Below, piece after piece: positions 34,390 to 45,196 of a stretch of DNA of 55,528 nucleotides; within the stretch, counting starts at the first letter, position 1, and each line of letters begins with the position of its first letter. The notes under the pieces were generated by a model. It was not told the origin of the DNA. It ran no database searches and was given only the letters and a program-made list of their open reading frames with translations. Source of the DNA: Prosthecobacter debontii (lineage in GTDB: Bacteria; Verrucomicrobiota; Verrucomicrobiia; Chthoniobacterales; Chthoniobacteraceae); contig CAMDQC010000013.1 of the NCBI GenBank assembly GCA_945905735.1, positions 1 through 55,528 on the forward strand, written 5' to 3'. The position numbers and the translations under genes were made by a program.

Positions 34390-34729
34390 CACGGCGCGAA
34401 GCTGTGCCTTTCAAAGCCCCCTTTTCCCGAGCTTACGCGCTTGATGCTTTGCCGTGCCCGCGCCGCTATAAAGCTCACAACCTCCGAGCCACCCACCTAG
34501 ACGACATCTTGCAACCCGCTCCTCGTCCATCGCTCCATAAAAAGCGCGAAAATTTCAGCGAATCGAGGTACACTTAATACAACCACCGTGGACAGAATCA
34601 CGATTAGAACGGTGACTCCTTCCCTTGCGATTCCTTAAGCGAACAAACGCTGCCCCGCAAAGAGGGGAGTTTGCCGATATTATAGAAACATAATTCCCTT
34701 TTGGAAAATTCAGTTAGTGGCGTACTAGT
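34390..34729. other. Intergenic region before the 1833-aa surface-protein gene
   Basis: About 340 bases without a convincing gene. It is more AT-rich near 34660-34720 (TATTATAGAAACATAATTCCC), the kind of sequence expected around a promoter for the following large gene, but no clear -35/-10 pair could be set. No RNA gene, repeat or terminator was recognised. Confidence 0.5.
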
Positions 34730-37700
34730 ATGGCGATGAAAATTCCGTCCATGACCGCCTCCACTTTCGCTTTTGCGGCTTTCGCGCGCCTTGCGTTTGC
34801 CGAGCAGGTCGTTGTTTCCGAGATCATGTACAATCCGCCGGGCACGCTGCCGGAGTTTATCGAGCTGTCGAATATCACGGCGACGCCGCTCGATATGGCG
34901 CTGTGGCGGTTTAGCGATGGCGTGGATTTTACGTTTCCGAATTTCACCGCTGCCACTCCTTCCGCGCATTTGCTGCTGCCGTATGAAAAGATTCTGATTT
35001 CCCCGGTGAGCGACGCTGCAACGCGGGCGGCGTATCCGGGAATCCCCGGCGGCGTGCGGATTTTTGGTCCATGGAACGTTACGACTTCGCTCAGCAATAG
35101 CGGCGAGAGCATCACGGTGAAGGACAAGAACGGCGTGATCGTCTGCACGGTGAATTATAGCGACGGCGGGAAGTGGGCCGTCGCACCGGATGGCGCGGGG
35201 CATTCGCTCGTGCTGGCGGACGAGGATCGGTCTATCGACGACTGGCGCGTGTGGCGCGCGAGCACGAACAGGCTTGGTTCGCCAGGCGTCGCGGACCCGG
35301 CGGCTCCGGCGGTGGGGCTGGCGATCAATGAAGTGCGCTTCAACACGACAACGGGCCGCGTGGAGTGGGTGGAACTTCGGAACAACTCGGCGACGACTAC
35401 GATTTCGGCGGCGACGATGGTTCTCTCGGCGGCGACGGATTTATCGAACCCCGTCGCGCTTTCGGGAAATGTGACGCCGGGCGCGGTAGTGTCGTTCAAC
35501 GTGGATTTCGCGACGGACAACGGCGGCGACGTGCGTGTGCATCTCGCCGATGCGGCAGGCAATGTGCGCGATGCGGTGAAGCTCACGCGGGTCGCCGGGC
35601 GGCCTTCGCAGCAGGTGTTTCCGACGGGTTCACGGCAGTGGTTCACGGACACGACCGACACGCGCGATGCGCAGAATAATCCGGCGCGAAACACGGATAT
35701 CGTGATCAATGAAATTATGGCCGACCCGCCGAGCGGTCAGCGCGACGGGGAGTTTATCGAGCTCTATAACAAGGGCGTGGCGGCTGTGAACGTGGGCGGC
35801 TGGCGGCTCGATGACGATGTGGATTTGACCATCCCGGCGAACACGATGATCGCGCCCGGCGGCTACCTCGTGCTCGCGGCAAACGCCGCTTTTTTAAATA
35901 CGAACTACGGCGGACTCTCGGCGGTGGGAAACTGGAGCGGCTCGCTTGCAAACAGCGGCAACCGCGTCCAGCTCAAGGACTCGTTTGGGAATCTTGTGGA
36001 TCAGGTGGATTACCGCTTCGGCGGCGAATGGCCGGAGCTGGCGGCGGGCGATGGCAGTTCGCTCGAACTCGCGAATCCCGAGTCGGACAACTCGGTCGGC
36101 TCATCATGGCGCGATAGCGATGAGAGCGCGAAGAGCACGTTCACGGCATTCACGATCAATGGCGGGAACTTTAAGCGCATCACGCATGGTGGTGTGGTTG
36201 ACGACGAAATCCAAATGTGGCTCGTGGGCGATGGCCATGTGATCATCCGCAATGCGCAGCTCCGCCCGACCGCTGGTGGGGCGGATCTTTTTGTGAATGC
36301 CGGGGTGACGACGCTGAATCCAAACAACGCGGACGGCTGGCGCGCGCGCGGCACGCACTGGGCGACGTATCACGACGCGGAGGGCGTGCATATTCTCGCG
36401 GACGGGGGCGGCGACAACAAGATGAACCATGTCGAAAAGGACGCGACGGGAATGGTAGTGAACACGGACTACACGCTCACATTTGAAGCGCGCTGGGTGT
36501 ATGGAAAACAGCGGGTGGTGGCGCAGAGCTGGGATATGTCGTGGGGTGGCACTGTCCTTGTTCCGGTCCCGCAAAACCTCGGCACGCCGGGTGCGCAGAA
36601 CTCGCGGTTCGTCGCTGCTGCACCACCGGAGATTTCGCTGCTGAATCACAGCCCGGCGACGCCGCCGACGGGCTCGACGGTGACGGTGACTGCAAAGGTT
36701 TCATCGTCCTCGCCCATCGCGAGCGTGCAGCTCTTCCACCGCCTCGATAATGCGACCTACACGGGTGCTTTCACCGCGACGACGATGACGGACAATGGAG
36801 CGGGCGGCGATGCGCTCGCGGGCGATGGTGTATTTTCCGGCCAGGTGCCGCTTGCGTCGTTCGGCTACAATACGGTCGGGACCTTGGTGGAGTTTTACGT
36901 GCGCGCGACGGCTGCAAACGGCCAGACCGCAGACCTGCCGCGCGGCTCGACGAGCGGGGAACCTTACGCGACAGCGCAATTAAAGCGCGGCCTGTGGGTC
37001 GTGGATAATCAAACCACGAGCACCGAGCTTCGGAGGATGCGCGTGGTCATTCCAAGCTACTGGCTCGAAGCGCTGAATACGCCGGATGTCACCGCGACGC
37101 CAGCAGGCAGCGGAATCCCGACGGCAGGGGGCGGCTCGGCGATCTACAACTACAAGTTCGGCGAGCAAAACAGCCACTACTTCCCTTGCACGCTCATCAT
37201 GAACGACAGTCAGGTGTTTTACGGCGCCTCGGTCCACAAGACGGGCAGTCCTTTCACCCGTGCCGCTGGGAATACTCTGGACCGCGGGCGCGTTGCGCTG
37301 CCGGGCGACCGTCCGTATCGCGGGCATGGGAAGATTTATTGGGACAACGATGCCGCCGGCGGCAGTATGCTCAATAACCGCATTTCCAGATATTTCCTGT
37401 ATCTCTGCGGCGTCCCGGCGAACGAAAACGAAGTGCTGAAGGTGACGCGTAACAGTTCTACATACGCCGTGCGTGAGTCGAACGAGGTCTTCGACAAGGA
37501 CATGCTCAACCGGATCTGGCCCAACGGTAGCTCCGGCTACTTTTACGAAAACGACGATGCTCACGTGATCGGCGACGATGGGAATGTCCGGCTGAATAGC
37601 GTTGAAACCGCGTGGGACTATAACCCGCCGAATCGTCCCGGCGCTGAGAACCCGGTGAGCTACCACAACAACTTCGTGCCCGGTTCACGCGAAGTAGAAT

Positions 37701-40231
37701 ACGACTTCGCGCCGGTGTTTGAATGGAACAAGCAAATCGAGGCGAACACAGCGACCACTGAGCAGCTTGAGCGCATGGCCGATACGCGGGCGATGGCAGC
37801 CTATGCGGCAGTGCGCGGGTACACTGCGGATTGGGACAGCATCACGTTGAGTCGCGCAAAGAACGGCTACTTCTATAACCGCCCGGACGATCACAAGTGG
37901 ATGCTCATCCAGTGGGATAGCGACAACACGTTTCAGGCAAACCAGATCAACATTCCATTCATTGGTGCGGAGACCAATGTGCCGAACTACTACAGCCGCC
38001 CGTTTGTCCGGCGGCAGGTGTATTTTTACATGACAAAGCTCATGGGGGAATTTGCGCTCAATGGGCCGCGTATGGCCGCATGGCTCGCTGCGGAAGAGGC
38101 GGCGTCGCCCTCATTTACGGTCCCCGCTATGTATGCAAACTGGCCGACGACGCTCGCGTCAGCAGCCCCTTTTCAGACGCGCGTGCAGGTCATGGAGACG
38201 TTCATCGGCGCGGCGCTCACCGCGCCATTTGCACTAACCACGCCGCCTGCGACGACGACAAATACCGTGCTCACGATCAGCGGCACTGCACCGGCGAATG
38301 TCTTCCGCGTCGAGTGTATCGCGCATCCCGAGGCGACGTTTGCGTGGACTGGGACGACTTCCGCGGACACCGCTCCATGGGCTTTCAGCGGACTGCGGCT
38401 GCGCAACGGGTCGAACACGCTTACGTTCCGAGCGTTCGACGAGTACGGCGCGCAACTCGGCTCGGACCTCACGCACACGATGACGAAGACAAACAACGCG
38501 CCGCCTTTCATGACGGCGACAGTAAACCCCAGTTCGCAAAATGCGGCGCTCGGCGAGGTGGTGGTCATTGATGCGTCGGGCAGCTTCGATCCGGATGGCA
38601 CGGCACTCACTTACACGTGGACGATTTCACCTTCCGTCGGTTTCACGACAGTGGCCTCCACGGCGTCGAGCCGGACGATCCAGTTTACTACGCCGGGAAG
38701 CTATTCGTTCTCGATTCGAGGCTCGGATGGCACGGTAAACGTGACAGTCGTTCGCGAAATCACCGCGTATAGCACATCCGATTTCACGTCGTTCGGAGTG
38801 GACTATTTAGACCCGAGCTTTACGGCGACCAATGTCGAACTGCTCGACAACCACTCGCCGGATTCGTGGTACTCGCTCAATGAAACGAGCGGAAGCATCG
38901 CGCTGAATCTGACCGACACGATTACGCGTCCGCTCACGAACACGGCACCGACATTTCCCACGATCACCCGCACCGTGCCCGCGACGACAAACTGGATTCT
39001 GCAAACCAGCATCACGCCGGAAAACCGCGCCTATGGCAGCTTCCTCAGCGGGCTCTACCTAGAGACACTCGAGAGCGGCGTAACGGCGCGCTACGCATTC
39101 GGCTACGAGGGCGGGCTAAACTGGAAAGTATTCAAAGCGACCGGTGCCGGAACCTATACGCAGATCAGCTCGACCGTCAGCTTCTTGCCGCCCGATACCA
39201 CGCTGCGCATCCGCAGGAGCGGGAATAATCTATTCTTCGAATACCGTCTCAATGGGGTGCAGTGGGCGAGCGTTGGCACCGCATCAATGGCGGCGGGAAG
39301 CACGACGACGCGTGGCGGTATATTTAGCGCCACTGGCACGGTGGGCGCGGCACCGAGTGTGCCGGGCGTCGGCATTCGCACGGCGTTCGACTATCTGTTG
39401 TTCAGCGACCCTGGAAATGTGGCGGACCTTTTCAACAATCTGCGTATCACGGAGCTCATGTACAATCCATCCGGCGCGGGCGGTGTCGAGTTCGTCGAGC
39501 TGAGAAACATCGGCGGCTCGGCCATCGATCTGAACGGTGCGTACTTCGATCAAGGCGACCCGTTCTCGAATGCCGCGGGCGACGGGCCATTTACCTTTGG
39601 CGCGATTGTTTTGCAGCCCGGGCAATATTGCGTGGTGACGAACAATACGGCGGGATTTACCGCGCAATATGGAACCGGCGCGCTCATCGCTGGCCAGTAC
39701 AGCGGCTCGCTGAACAACGACGGCGAACATATCGTGCTCCGCGATTCCGATGGGAATGCGGTGCATGATTTCAACTACAGCGACCTCGCACCATGGCCGC
39801 TCACCGCCGATGGGTTCGGCCCCAGCATCGAAGCACTCACCAGCACACTTGCGCTCTACGGCACCGGCACCAATTGGCGTGCAAGTCAGGAAACAGGGGG
39901 CTCGCCCGGCTACCTTGGCTTTGCAACAGACACGGACGGCGACGGGACACCAGACTCCGTCGAGCTTGCTTTCGGCAGCAACCCGAATAGCGCCACGAGC
40001 ACACCGCAGCCGCCGACCGCCGCGCGCGACGCAGGCACGGGCGCAGTGACGATCACATGGAACTCGCTGAACGGAAAACCGTATCTCGTCGAATACCGCG
40101 ACGACCTTATCGCCGGAACATGGCAAACACTCGCGACCGTCACCGCGACCAGCGCAACGTCCGCATACACCGACACCACCGCTACCGCAGCGCCGCAGCG
40201 CTTCTACCGAATTAAAGCGCAATTCCCGTAA
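34730..40231 (+). CDS. Giant secreted multidomain protein with lamin-tail and CotH-like domains (1833 aa)
   Basis: The start (MAMKIPSMTASTFAFAAFARL) gives a signal peptide. Lamin-tail-like domains lie at about residues 26-160 (VSEIMYNPPGTLPEFIELSN), 195-320 and 322-470 (INEIMADPPSGQRDGEFIEL), with a fourth near 1569-1720 (ITELMYNPSGAGGVEFVEL). A CotH-kinase-like region spans about 765-1130 (HKWMLIQWDSDNTFQ near 1055). A PKD-type domain lies near 1257-1346 and a Laminin-G/DUF1349-like jelly roll near 1347-1560. A thrombospondin type 3 Asp-rich repeat (DTDGDGTPDSVELAFGSNP) is at about 1734, and an Fn3-like end (YLVEYRDDLIAGTWQTLATV) closes the protein. The set suggests a calcium-dependent, surface-exposed or secreted matrix protein. 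Codon and base use match neighbours. Confidence 0.8.
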   Translation: MAMKIPSMTASTFAFAAFARLAFAEQVVVSEIMYNPPGTLPEFIELSNITATPLDMALWRFSDGVDFTFPNFTAATPSAHLLLPYEKILISPVSDAATRAAYPGIPGGVRIFGPWNVTTSLSNSGESITVKDKNGVIVCTVNYSDGGKWAVAPDGAGHSLVLADEDRSIDDWRVWRASTNRLGSPGVADPAAPAVGLAINEVRFNTTTGRVEWVELRNNSATTTISAATMVLSAATDLSNPVALSGNVTPGAVVSFNVDFATDNGGDVRVHLADAAGNVRDAVKLTRVAGRPSQQVFPTGSRQWFTDTTDTRDAQNNPARNTDIVINEIMADPPSGQRDGEFIELYNKGVAAVNVGGWRLDDDVDLTIPANTMIAPGGYLVLAANAAFLNTNYGGLSAVGNWSGSLANSGNRVQLKDSFGNLVDQVDYRFGGEWPELAAGDGSSLELANPESDNSVGSSWRDSDESAKSTFTAFTINGGNFKRITHGGVVDDEIQMWLVGDGHVIIRNAQLRPTAGGADLFVNAGVTTLNPNNADGWRARGTHWATYHDAEGVHILADGGGDNKMNHVEKDATGMVVNTDYTLTFEARWVYGKQRVVAQSWDMSWGGTVLVPVPQNLGTPGAQNSRFVAAAPPEISLLNHSPATPPTGSTVTVTAKVSSSSPIASVQLFHRLDNATYTGAFTATTMTDNGAGGDALAGDGVFSGQVPLASFGYNTVGTLVEFYVRATAANGQTADLPRGSTSGEPYATAQLKRGLWVVDNQTTSTELRRMRVVIPSYWLEALNTPDVTATPAGSGIPTAGGGSAIYNYKFGEQNSHYFPCTLIMNDSQVFYGASVHKTGSPFTRAAGNTLDRGRVALPGDRPYRGHGKIYWDNDAAGGSMLNNRISRYFLYLCGVPANENEVLKVTRNSSTYAVRESNEVFDKDMLNRIWPNGSSGYFYENDDAHVIGDDGNVRLNSVETAWDYNPPNRPGAENPVSYHNNFVPGSREVEYDFAPVFEWNKQIEANTATTEQLERMADTRAMAAYAAVRGYTADWDSITLSRAKNGYFYNRPDDHKWMLIQWDSDNTFQANQINIPFIGAETNVPNYYSRPFVRRQVYFYMTKLMGEFALNGPRMAAWLAAEEAASPSFTVPAMYANWPTTLASAAPFQTRVQVMETFIGAALTAPFALTTPPATTTNTVLTISGTAPANVFRVECIAHPEATFAWTGTTSADTAPWAFSGLRLRNGSNTLTFRAFDEYGAQLGSDLTHTMTKTNNAPPFMTATVNPSSQNAALGEVVVIDASGSFDPDGTALTYTWTISPSVGFTTVASTASSRTIQFTTPGSYSFSIRGSDGTVNVTVVREITAYSTSDFTSFGVDYLDPSFTATNVELLDNHSPDSWYSLNETSGSIALNLTDTITRPLTNTAPTFPTITRTVPATTNWILQTSITPENRAYGSFLSGLYLETLESGVTARYAFGYEGGLNWKVFKATGAGTYTQISSTVSFLPPDTTLRIRRSGNNLFFEYRLNGVQWASVGTASMAAGSTTTRGGIFSATGTVGAAPSVPGVGIRTAFDYLLFSDPGNVADLFNNLRITELMYNPSGAGGVEFVELRNIGGSAIDLNGAYFDQGDPFSNAAGDGPFTFGAIVLQPGQYCVVTNNTAGFTAQYGTGALIAGQYSGSLNNDGEHIVLRDSDGNAVHDFNYSDLAPWPLTADGFGPSIEALTSTLALYGTGTNWRASQETGGSPGYLGFATDTDGDGTPDSVELAFGSNPNSATSTPQPPTAARDAGTGAVTITWNSLNGKPYLVEYRDDLIAGTWQTLATVTATSATSAYTDTTATAAPQRFYRIKAQFP

Positions 40232-40382
40232 GGGCCGAGTGTTTCAAAGCTGCAACGTTGTCCTCGCCGGACCCGCCCAAAGTAAGGCGAGGGCGCAGAG
40301 GGCGCCGCTTTGTCGGACAATGGCTGAAGCGCGCTGACGTTCCTGTTCCCGATGTTCACCGCCGTGTATCCGCCTGTCATGC

Positions 40383-41864
40383 TCAGTCGTTCACGCCGGG
40401 AATCTTGAGGGGGAAGTTGGCGTTCGGGGAGACTTCTTGGCGGAGGGTTGCTTCGGCTTGTTGGATGAGGGCGCTGCTTTCGGCGGCGAGGTCGGTTTTT
40501 TCGCCGGGGTCTTTGGCGAGGTCGTAGGCTTCCCAGTCGCCGGGCTTTTTGGTGTTCAGCTTTTGGCGCAGGAGCATGGTGTCGCCGATGCGGACGGCGA
40601 CTTGGCCGCCGTATTCGGGGAAGACCCAGAGCATCGGCTTGGCGCGCGGGGTGGCGGCGCTGCCGGTCATCACGGGCCATAGACTTTCGCCGTCGAGGCC
40701 GGTGGGTTTCGGGAGGCTGGCGGCGTCGCAGAGGGTGGGGAACCAGTCGGCGAAGTAGCCGGGCGTGGCGTTCACGGCTCCGGCTGCGATTTTGCCGGGG
40801 AGGCGCACGATCATGGGGACGCGGATGCCGCCTTCATAGACGCTGCCTTTGTAGCCACGGAGCCCGGCGGTGCTGTTGAAGAACTCGGGGTCCGCTCCGC
40901 CGATGTGAAAGCGCGTGCCGGGGCCGCCGGGGTGCGTCGTGCCGTTGTCGCTGGTGAAGACGACGAGTGTGCGGTCTGCGACGCCCGCTTTTTCCAGCGC
41001 CTCCAGCACGCGGCCCACGTAGCCGTCGAGGTCGGAGATCATCGCTGCGTAAGCGGCGCGGGGGCGTGGGTGCGGGAGATAGCCGCTATCGCCGCGATAA
41101 GGCTCGGTGTCCCAGTCCTTCGGGAATTTCTCCACGGATGCCGCAGGCGGGTGCATGGCGACGTGGGGCTCGATGAAGGGCAGGTAGAGGAAAAAGGGCC
41201 GCGCTTTTTGGGCGGCGATGAAGGTGAGGGCTTCTTCGACCATGAGCTTGGGCGCATAGACTTCGCCGATGAAGTCCTCCATGCGCACGTCGCCTTCGGG
41301 CTGCTTTTTCCCGCCGGGAATGGGCTTCGCATTGAGCGGCACGCGCTCCGCATTGCGCCACAGCGCGGCGGGGTAAAAGCTGTGCGCGATGGCTTGGCAG
41401 TTGTAGCCGAAAAAGAGGTCGAACCCTTTCGCCGCTGGGTCGCCGGTGCTGCCCACGGGGCCGAGCCCCCACTTGCCCATCGCGCCCGTGGCGTAGCCCG
41501 CTTTTTGGAAGACTTGCGCGATGGTGAGCGCCTGTTCGCTGAGGGGAATCTGCCCTTCTTTGAACTGCGGGAATTTCCGCTGCGCCTGCATGTTTCCACG
41601 GACTTCGGCGTGGCCGAGGTGCTTGCCCGTCATGAGCACGCATCGCGACGGCGCGCACACGGGAGCGCCGCTGTAGTGCTGGGTAAAGCGCATCCCTTGC
41701 GCGGCGAGGCGGTCTATATTGGGCGTGGGGATTTTCTGCTGCCCGTAGCAGCCGAGTTCGCCCCAGCCGAGGTCGTCAGCGATGATGAAGACGACGTTGC
41801 GCTTCTCGTCGGCGGCGTGGAGTGAGGTGGCGAGGAGGGTGAGGAGGAGAAAGATGCGGCGCAT
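40383..41864 (-). CDS. Secreted type I sulfatase (arylsulfatase)
   Basis: A 493-residue sulfatase with a signal peptide (MRRIFLLLTLLATSLHA). It carries the formylglycine motif CAPSR with Cys70 as the modified residue (SGAPVCAPSRCVLMTGKH), a DDLGWGELGCYG metal-binding start (Asp31-Asp32), and GKWGLGPVG and DNGTTHPGG in the later metal site. Type I sulfatases need a formylglycine-generating enzyme or anSME; neither is in the window. It is the last gene of a minus-strand run and starts one base after the stop of the MFS gene, so the two are co-translated units. Desulfation of an imported or surface polysaccharide is the natural reading. Confidence 0.93.
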   Translation of the reverse strand: MRRIFLLLTLLATSLHAADEKRNVVFIIADDLGWGELGCYGQQKIPTPNIDRLAAQGMRFTQHYSGAPVCAPSRCVLMTGKHLGHAEVRGNMQAQRKFPQFKEGQIPLSEQALTIAQVFQKAGYATGAMGKWGLGPVGSTGDPAAKGFDLFFGYNCQAIAHSFYPAALWRNAERVPLNAKPIPGGKKQPEGDVRMEDFIGEVYAPKLMVEEALTFIAAQKARPFFLYLPFIEPHVAMHPPAASVEKFPKDWDTEPYRGDSGYLPHPRPRAAYAAMISDLDGYVGRVLEALEKAGVADRTLVVFTSDNGTTHPGGPGTRFHIGGADPEFFNSTAGLRGYKGSVYEGGIRVPMIVRLPGKIAAGAVNATPGYFADWFPTLCDAASLPKPTGLDGESLWPVMTGSAATPRAKPMLWVFPEYGGQVAVRIGDTMLLRQKLNTKKPGDWEAYDLAKDPGEKTDLAAESSALIQQAEATLRQEVSPNANFPLKIPGVND

Positions 41865-41865
41865 A

Positions 41866-43203
41866 TCAGTGCCCGGCTCCGCCGCTTGCGCTCACCTCGC
41901 TGCCGCCTTTGTCTTCCACGAGGAGAACGCTGGCTGCCGCAACGAGGAGCATGATGCCGCCGAGCATGACGACGTTGCGCGGATCATCGCCGAGGGGCCC
42001 TTTATAAATGCGCGGGATGATGAAGCTCATCGCGACTTGCGGGAGCACGATGAAGAGATTGAACACGCCCATGTACAAGCCCATCCGGTGCCCAGGGATC
42101 GCCCCGGCGAGCATGGCGTATGGGAGCGATAAAATGGACGCCCACGCGATGCCCACGCCCGTCATCGGGAGCCAAAGCGAATACGGCGTCTCGCACACGA
42201 ACACGCCGAGCAGGCCGATGCCGCCGCAGATCAGACAGAGCGCGTGCGTGGTTTTGCGCCCGAGCGATTTGGCCACCACGGGGATGAGAAATGCGACGGC
42301 AAAGCACACCACATTATACACGGCGAAACACAGCCCCGCCCATTCCGTGCCTTTGGTGAATTGCGGCGACCCGCTATCTGCGTGGAAGACGTGCTTCGCC
42401 ACCGCGATGCCGAAAAACTGCCACATGCAGGGGAATGCGAACCATGTGAAGAACTGGACGACCGCGAGCTGCTTCATCGTGCGCGGCATCTGCGCGATGG
42501 CGGCGGGGATTTCTGCGAACCCGGCCGTCAGTCCGCCCTTCGATGCGTTCTCTCGGCGGAAGGCTTCGAGGTCCGCTGGCGGCTCCTCGGTCGTCTTAAA
42601 TACCGTCCACAACACCGCGAGGAGGAAGACCATCGCACCGAGCAGGAAGGAGTAATACGTGGTGAGCGGGATGCCCGCTGCCGTCGCGCCTTTTACGCCG
42701 ATGTATGTGCCGAGAAACCACGGCATCGCATTCGCCACCGTCTGCCCCACGCCGATGAAAAAGCTCTGCATGACGAAGCCACTCGTCTGCTGATCCGCCG
42801 GCAATTTGTCCCCCACGAATGCGCGGAACGGCTCCATCGTGGTATTGATGCTCGCATCGAGAATCCACAGCAGCCCCGCCGCCATCCAAACGCTGCTGGA
42901 GTGCGGCATCGCGATGAGAGCGAGCGATGACAGAATCGCCCCTATGAGGAAAAACGGACGCCGCCGCCCGAGCCGAGTCCAAGTGCGGTCGCTCATTGCG
43001 CCGATGAGCGGCTGGACGAGGAGCCCGGTGAGCGGCCCCGCGAGCCAGAGGTAGGGCAAGTTGCTCTCTTCGGCTCCGAGTATTTTGTAAATGGGCGACA
43101 TGTTCGCCATCTGGAGCCCCCAGCCGAACTGGATGCCCAGAAAGCCGAACGACATGTTCCAAATTTGCCAGAAGGAGAGACGAGGACGAGTAGAGTGCGC
43201 CAT
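41866..43203 (-). CDS. MFS transporter, SLC45/sugar:cation symporter-like
   Basis: A 445-residue MFS protein with 11-12 hydrophobic helices. Its signatures are [19 protein letters not shown] near the N-terminus, [20 protein letters not shown] with a [13 protein letters not shown] loop in the first half, and [23 protein letters not shown] in the second. This is the SLC45/GPH-like sucrose/sugar symporter branch of MFS. The start at 43203 follows the upstream helical-repeat gene by 58 bases, and the stop is one base from the sulfatase start. The pair suggests use of sulfated sugars. Confidence 0.88.
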   Translation of the reverse strand: MAHSTRPRLSFWQIWNMSFGFLGIQFGWGLQMANMSPIYKILGAEESNLPYLWLAGPLTGLLVQPLIGAMSDRTWTRLGRRRPFFLIGAILSSLALIAMPHSSSVWMAAGLLWILDASINTTMEPFRAFVGDKLPADQQTSGFVMQSFFIGVGQTVANAMPWFLGTYIGVKGATAAGIPLTTYYSFLLGAMVFLLAVLWTVFKTTEEPPADLEAFRRENASKGGLTAGFAEIPAAIAQMPRTMKQLAVVQFFTWFAFPCMWQFFGIAVAKHVFHADSGSPQFTKGTEWAGLCFAVYNVVCFAVAFLIPVVAKSLGRKTTHALCLICGGIGLLGVFVCETPYSLWLPMTGVGIAWASILSLPYAMLAGAIPGHRMGLYMGVFNLFIVLPQVAMSFIIPRIYKGPLGDDPRNVVMLGGIMLLVAAASVLLVEDKGGSEVSASGGAGH

Positions 43204-43261
43204 AGCGCGGGTTCGTAGCGGCGGCGCGGGCGGGGGGCAATGATGAAGAGGTGGGCGGCTC

Positions 43262-45184
43262 CTACTTCGGCAGGAGGCGCGCTTTGTTCTCCGGGGAGAG
43301 GGTGGTGGTGAATTGGAGCCAGGAGGTGGCGGCTTTTTTGTCGGTGTTGAGCCAGTTGCGGGCGACTTCGACGGTGACGCCTTCGCGCTCTTTCGGATCG
43401 CGGATGGTGCTGGCCCAGAGGGCTGCGCCTTCGGGGTCGGTGTTTTGGACGACGCGGGCGTAGCTGGCGGTGGACCAGTCGCGGTCTTGGCCTTCGGGGA
43501 GTTTCTCTAGCCAAGCGGCGGCGGCGACAGGGTCGGCTTTGGCCCATGTTTCGCTGGTCGTCCGGTAGGCGCTTTCGCGGGCTAAGGGGTCGGCGAGTTT
43601 GCTGGCCCAGTCGGCGGCGTTGGTGGGTTCGATTTTGGCGAGGTTGCTGGCGACGATGTTGCCAAGGGCGCGGCGTGCATCATCGGAGATGCTGCCGAGG
43701 AGTTGCGGGGTGACGAGGGGCATGGCGCGCTCGGGGTCTGTTAGTGCAAGGCCCCCGACGGCACCGGCGATGGCGCTGTTTTTGGCCGGACTGTCGCTGA
43801 GCCCTTTGGCCCAAGCGAGGGCGCTGGTGGGGTCGTTCGAGGCCCAGGCGGTGACGCGCCGGGTGATGTCGTCGGGCTTGGTGTTGCCGGAGTTCATGGA
43901 GAATTCGAGTGCGGCTTTGGGGTCAATGTTCACCCAGCCTTCGAGGGCGGCGTTCATCGAGGCGTCGCGGGAGGGGTTGTCGGTCATGTTTTTTTGGATG
44001 AATGCGATGGCGTCTGCGGGGGACTCGGTGGCCCAGCGGCGGACGGCCTCTGACATGGCTTCGTTGCGGTTTGCTCCTTCGGGGATGGAGAGGGAGAAGG
44101 TGGCTGCAGCGCTGGGATTTTGGTAGGAAAGTCGGCGGGCGGCTTCTCGGAGGCTGGCGGTGCGGGCGACGCCGGTGAGGTGCTCGTTGGCGAGCGCGAG
44201 TGCGGCGTCCATGTCTTTGTCTGCGAGGGTGGAGATGATGTTGGCGAGCGTTTCGTTGCGGAGGTCGCCAGCGGGGAGGTCTTTGGCGGCGGCGGCGGCG
44301 AGGGTGGGCTCGGTGAGTGCCCACTTGGCGATGATGGTGGCGAGTGAGCGGTTGCGCCCGCCGGTTTCGCCGATGGTGCGAGCCCATTGCATGGCTGCGT
44401 CGGGGTCGCTCTCGGCCCAGCGCCCGGCGATCTCGCTCATACTGCGAGTGCGGAGTTCGCCGGAGGGAAGGGAGAGGACTTTTTGCGATGCAGCGATGGG
44501 GTCGGAGGCGCTCCAGTCGCGGAAGAATTGCCCGTAGCTCTCGGCGTTGCGGCTCTCGGCGGGGAGGGATTGGAGCCAGGCGAATGCGCCGCTCGGGTCG
44601 GCGGCGAGCATCCCAGCGGCGACTCCTGCGACGGCGGTGCGGCGGTCGCCGGGGCTCTCCAGCGCGAGCGCCCACGCTTTTGCGGTGGTGGGGTCGCGGC
44701 GGGCCCATTCGGTGGCACTGCTGCTGATGGAGAACTCGCGTTCCCATCGCTGCCCACCGCTCTTTTCGCCCACGGAATACTCGGCGGCGGCCTGCGGATC
44801 GAGCTTGGCCCATTGGCTGATGATCATGGGGATGAGGAAGCGGGATTCTTCGCGCTTGGAGCGTTTGGCAAATTGGAGTGCGGCCTTGATGTCGTCGGGC
44901 CCGAGCTGGTTGACGGCGAGGGCGATGTCGCGGAGGCGAAAGAAGAAGTTTGTCTGGCGCGAGGCCGCGAGGAGGGAGGAAAGGGCGCGGCCTGTCTTGG
45001 TGGCGGGGTCTATGCCAGCGGCCTCGGGGTCGTTCGCGGTGGATGCGCTGCTGGCGGCGGCGGCGTCAGCGTTCGGGCGGTGTGAGTCTGCGAGGGATGG
45101 TTCATTTCCCCCGAGCCGCCCGATGCTCCAGCCGATGCCGATGCAGGCGATGCAGGCGAGGACGGTGATGATGTGCGTGCGCAT
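43262..45184 (-). CDS. Membrane-anchored protein of sixteen ~36-aa helical repeats
   Basis: A 640-residue protein with an N-terminal membrane anchor (about residues 5-25, ITVLACIACIGIGWSI). A low-complexity linker follows, then about sixteen units of roughly 36 residues from about residue 80 to the end. The unit reads W-A-x-x-D-P-x-x-A-x-x-W-A-x-x-L-P-x-G-x-x-R, seen as WARRDPTTAKAWALALES, WAESDPDAAMQWARTI, WASNDPTSALAWAKGL and WAKADPVAAAAWLEKLPEG. It resembles TPR/Sel1-like solenoids but is not one of the named classes I know. It lies 12 bases below the VanZ-like gene and 58 bases above the MFS gene. It is probably a periplasmic scaffold. Confidence 0.7.
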   Translation of the reverse strand: MRTHIITVLACIACIGIGWSIGRLGGNEPSLADSHRPNADAAAASSASTANDPEAAGIDPATKTGRALSSLLAASRQTNFFFRLRDIALAVNQLGPDDIKAALQFAKRSKREESRFLIPMIISQWAKLDPQAAAEYSVGEKSGGQRWEREFSISSSATEWARRDPTTAKAWALALESPGDRRTAVAGVAAGMLAADPSGAFAWLQSLPAESRNAESYGQFFRDWSASDPIAASQKVLSLPSGELRTRSMSEIAGRWAESDPDAAMQWARTIGETGGRNRSLATIIAKWALTEPTLAAAAAKDLPAGDLRNETLANIISTLADKDMDAALALANEHLTGVARTASLREAARRLSYQNPSAAATFSLSIPEGANRNEAMSEAVRRWATESPADAIAFIQKNMTDNPSRDASMNAALEGWVNIDPKAALEFSMNSGNTKPDDITRRVTAWASNDPTSALAWAKGLSDSPAKNSAIAGAVGGLALTDPERAMPLVTPQLLGSISDDARRALGNIVASNLAKIEPTNAADWASKLADPLARESAYRTTSETWAKADPVAAAAWLEKLPEGQDRDWSTASYARVVQNTDPEGAALWASTIRDPKEREGVTVEVARNWLNTDKKAATSWLQFTTTLSPENKARLLPK

Positions 45185-45196
45185 GGTGGGAACCCA

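Noticed and set aside
40232..40382. An interspersed repeat in the spacer before the sulfatase
   Set aside because: The GC-rich sequence (a 59-codon minus-strand frame of Ser/Ala/Pro-rich composition) has no inverted or direct repeat partner in the window; a repeat family can only be tested by genome-wide search.
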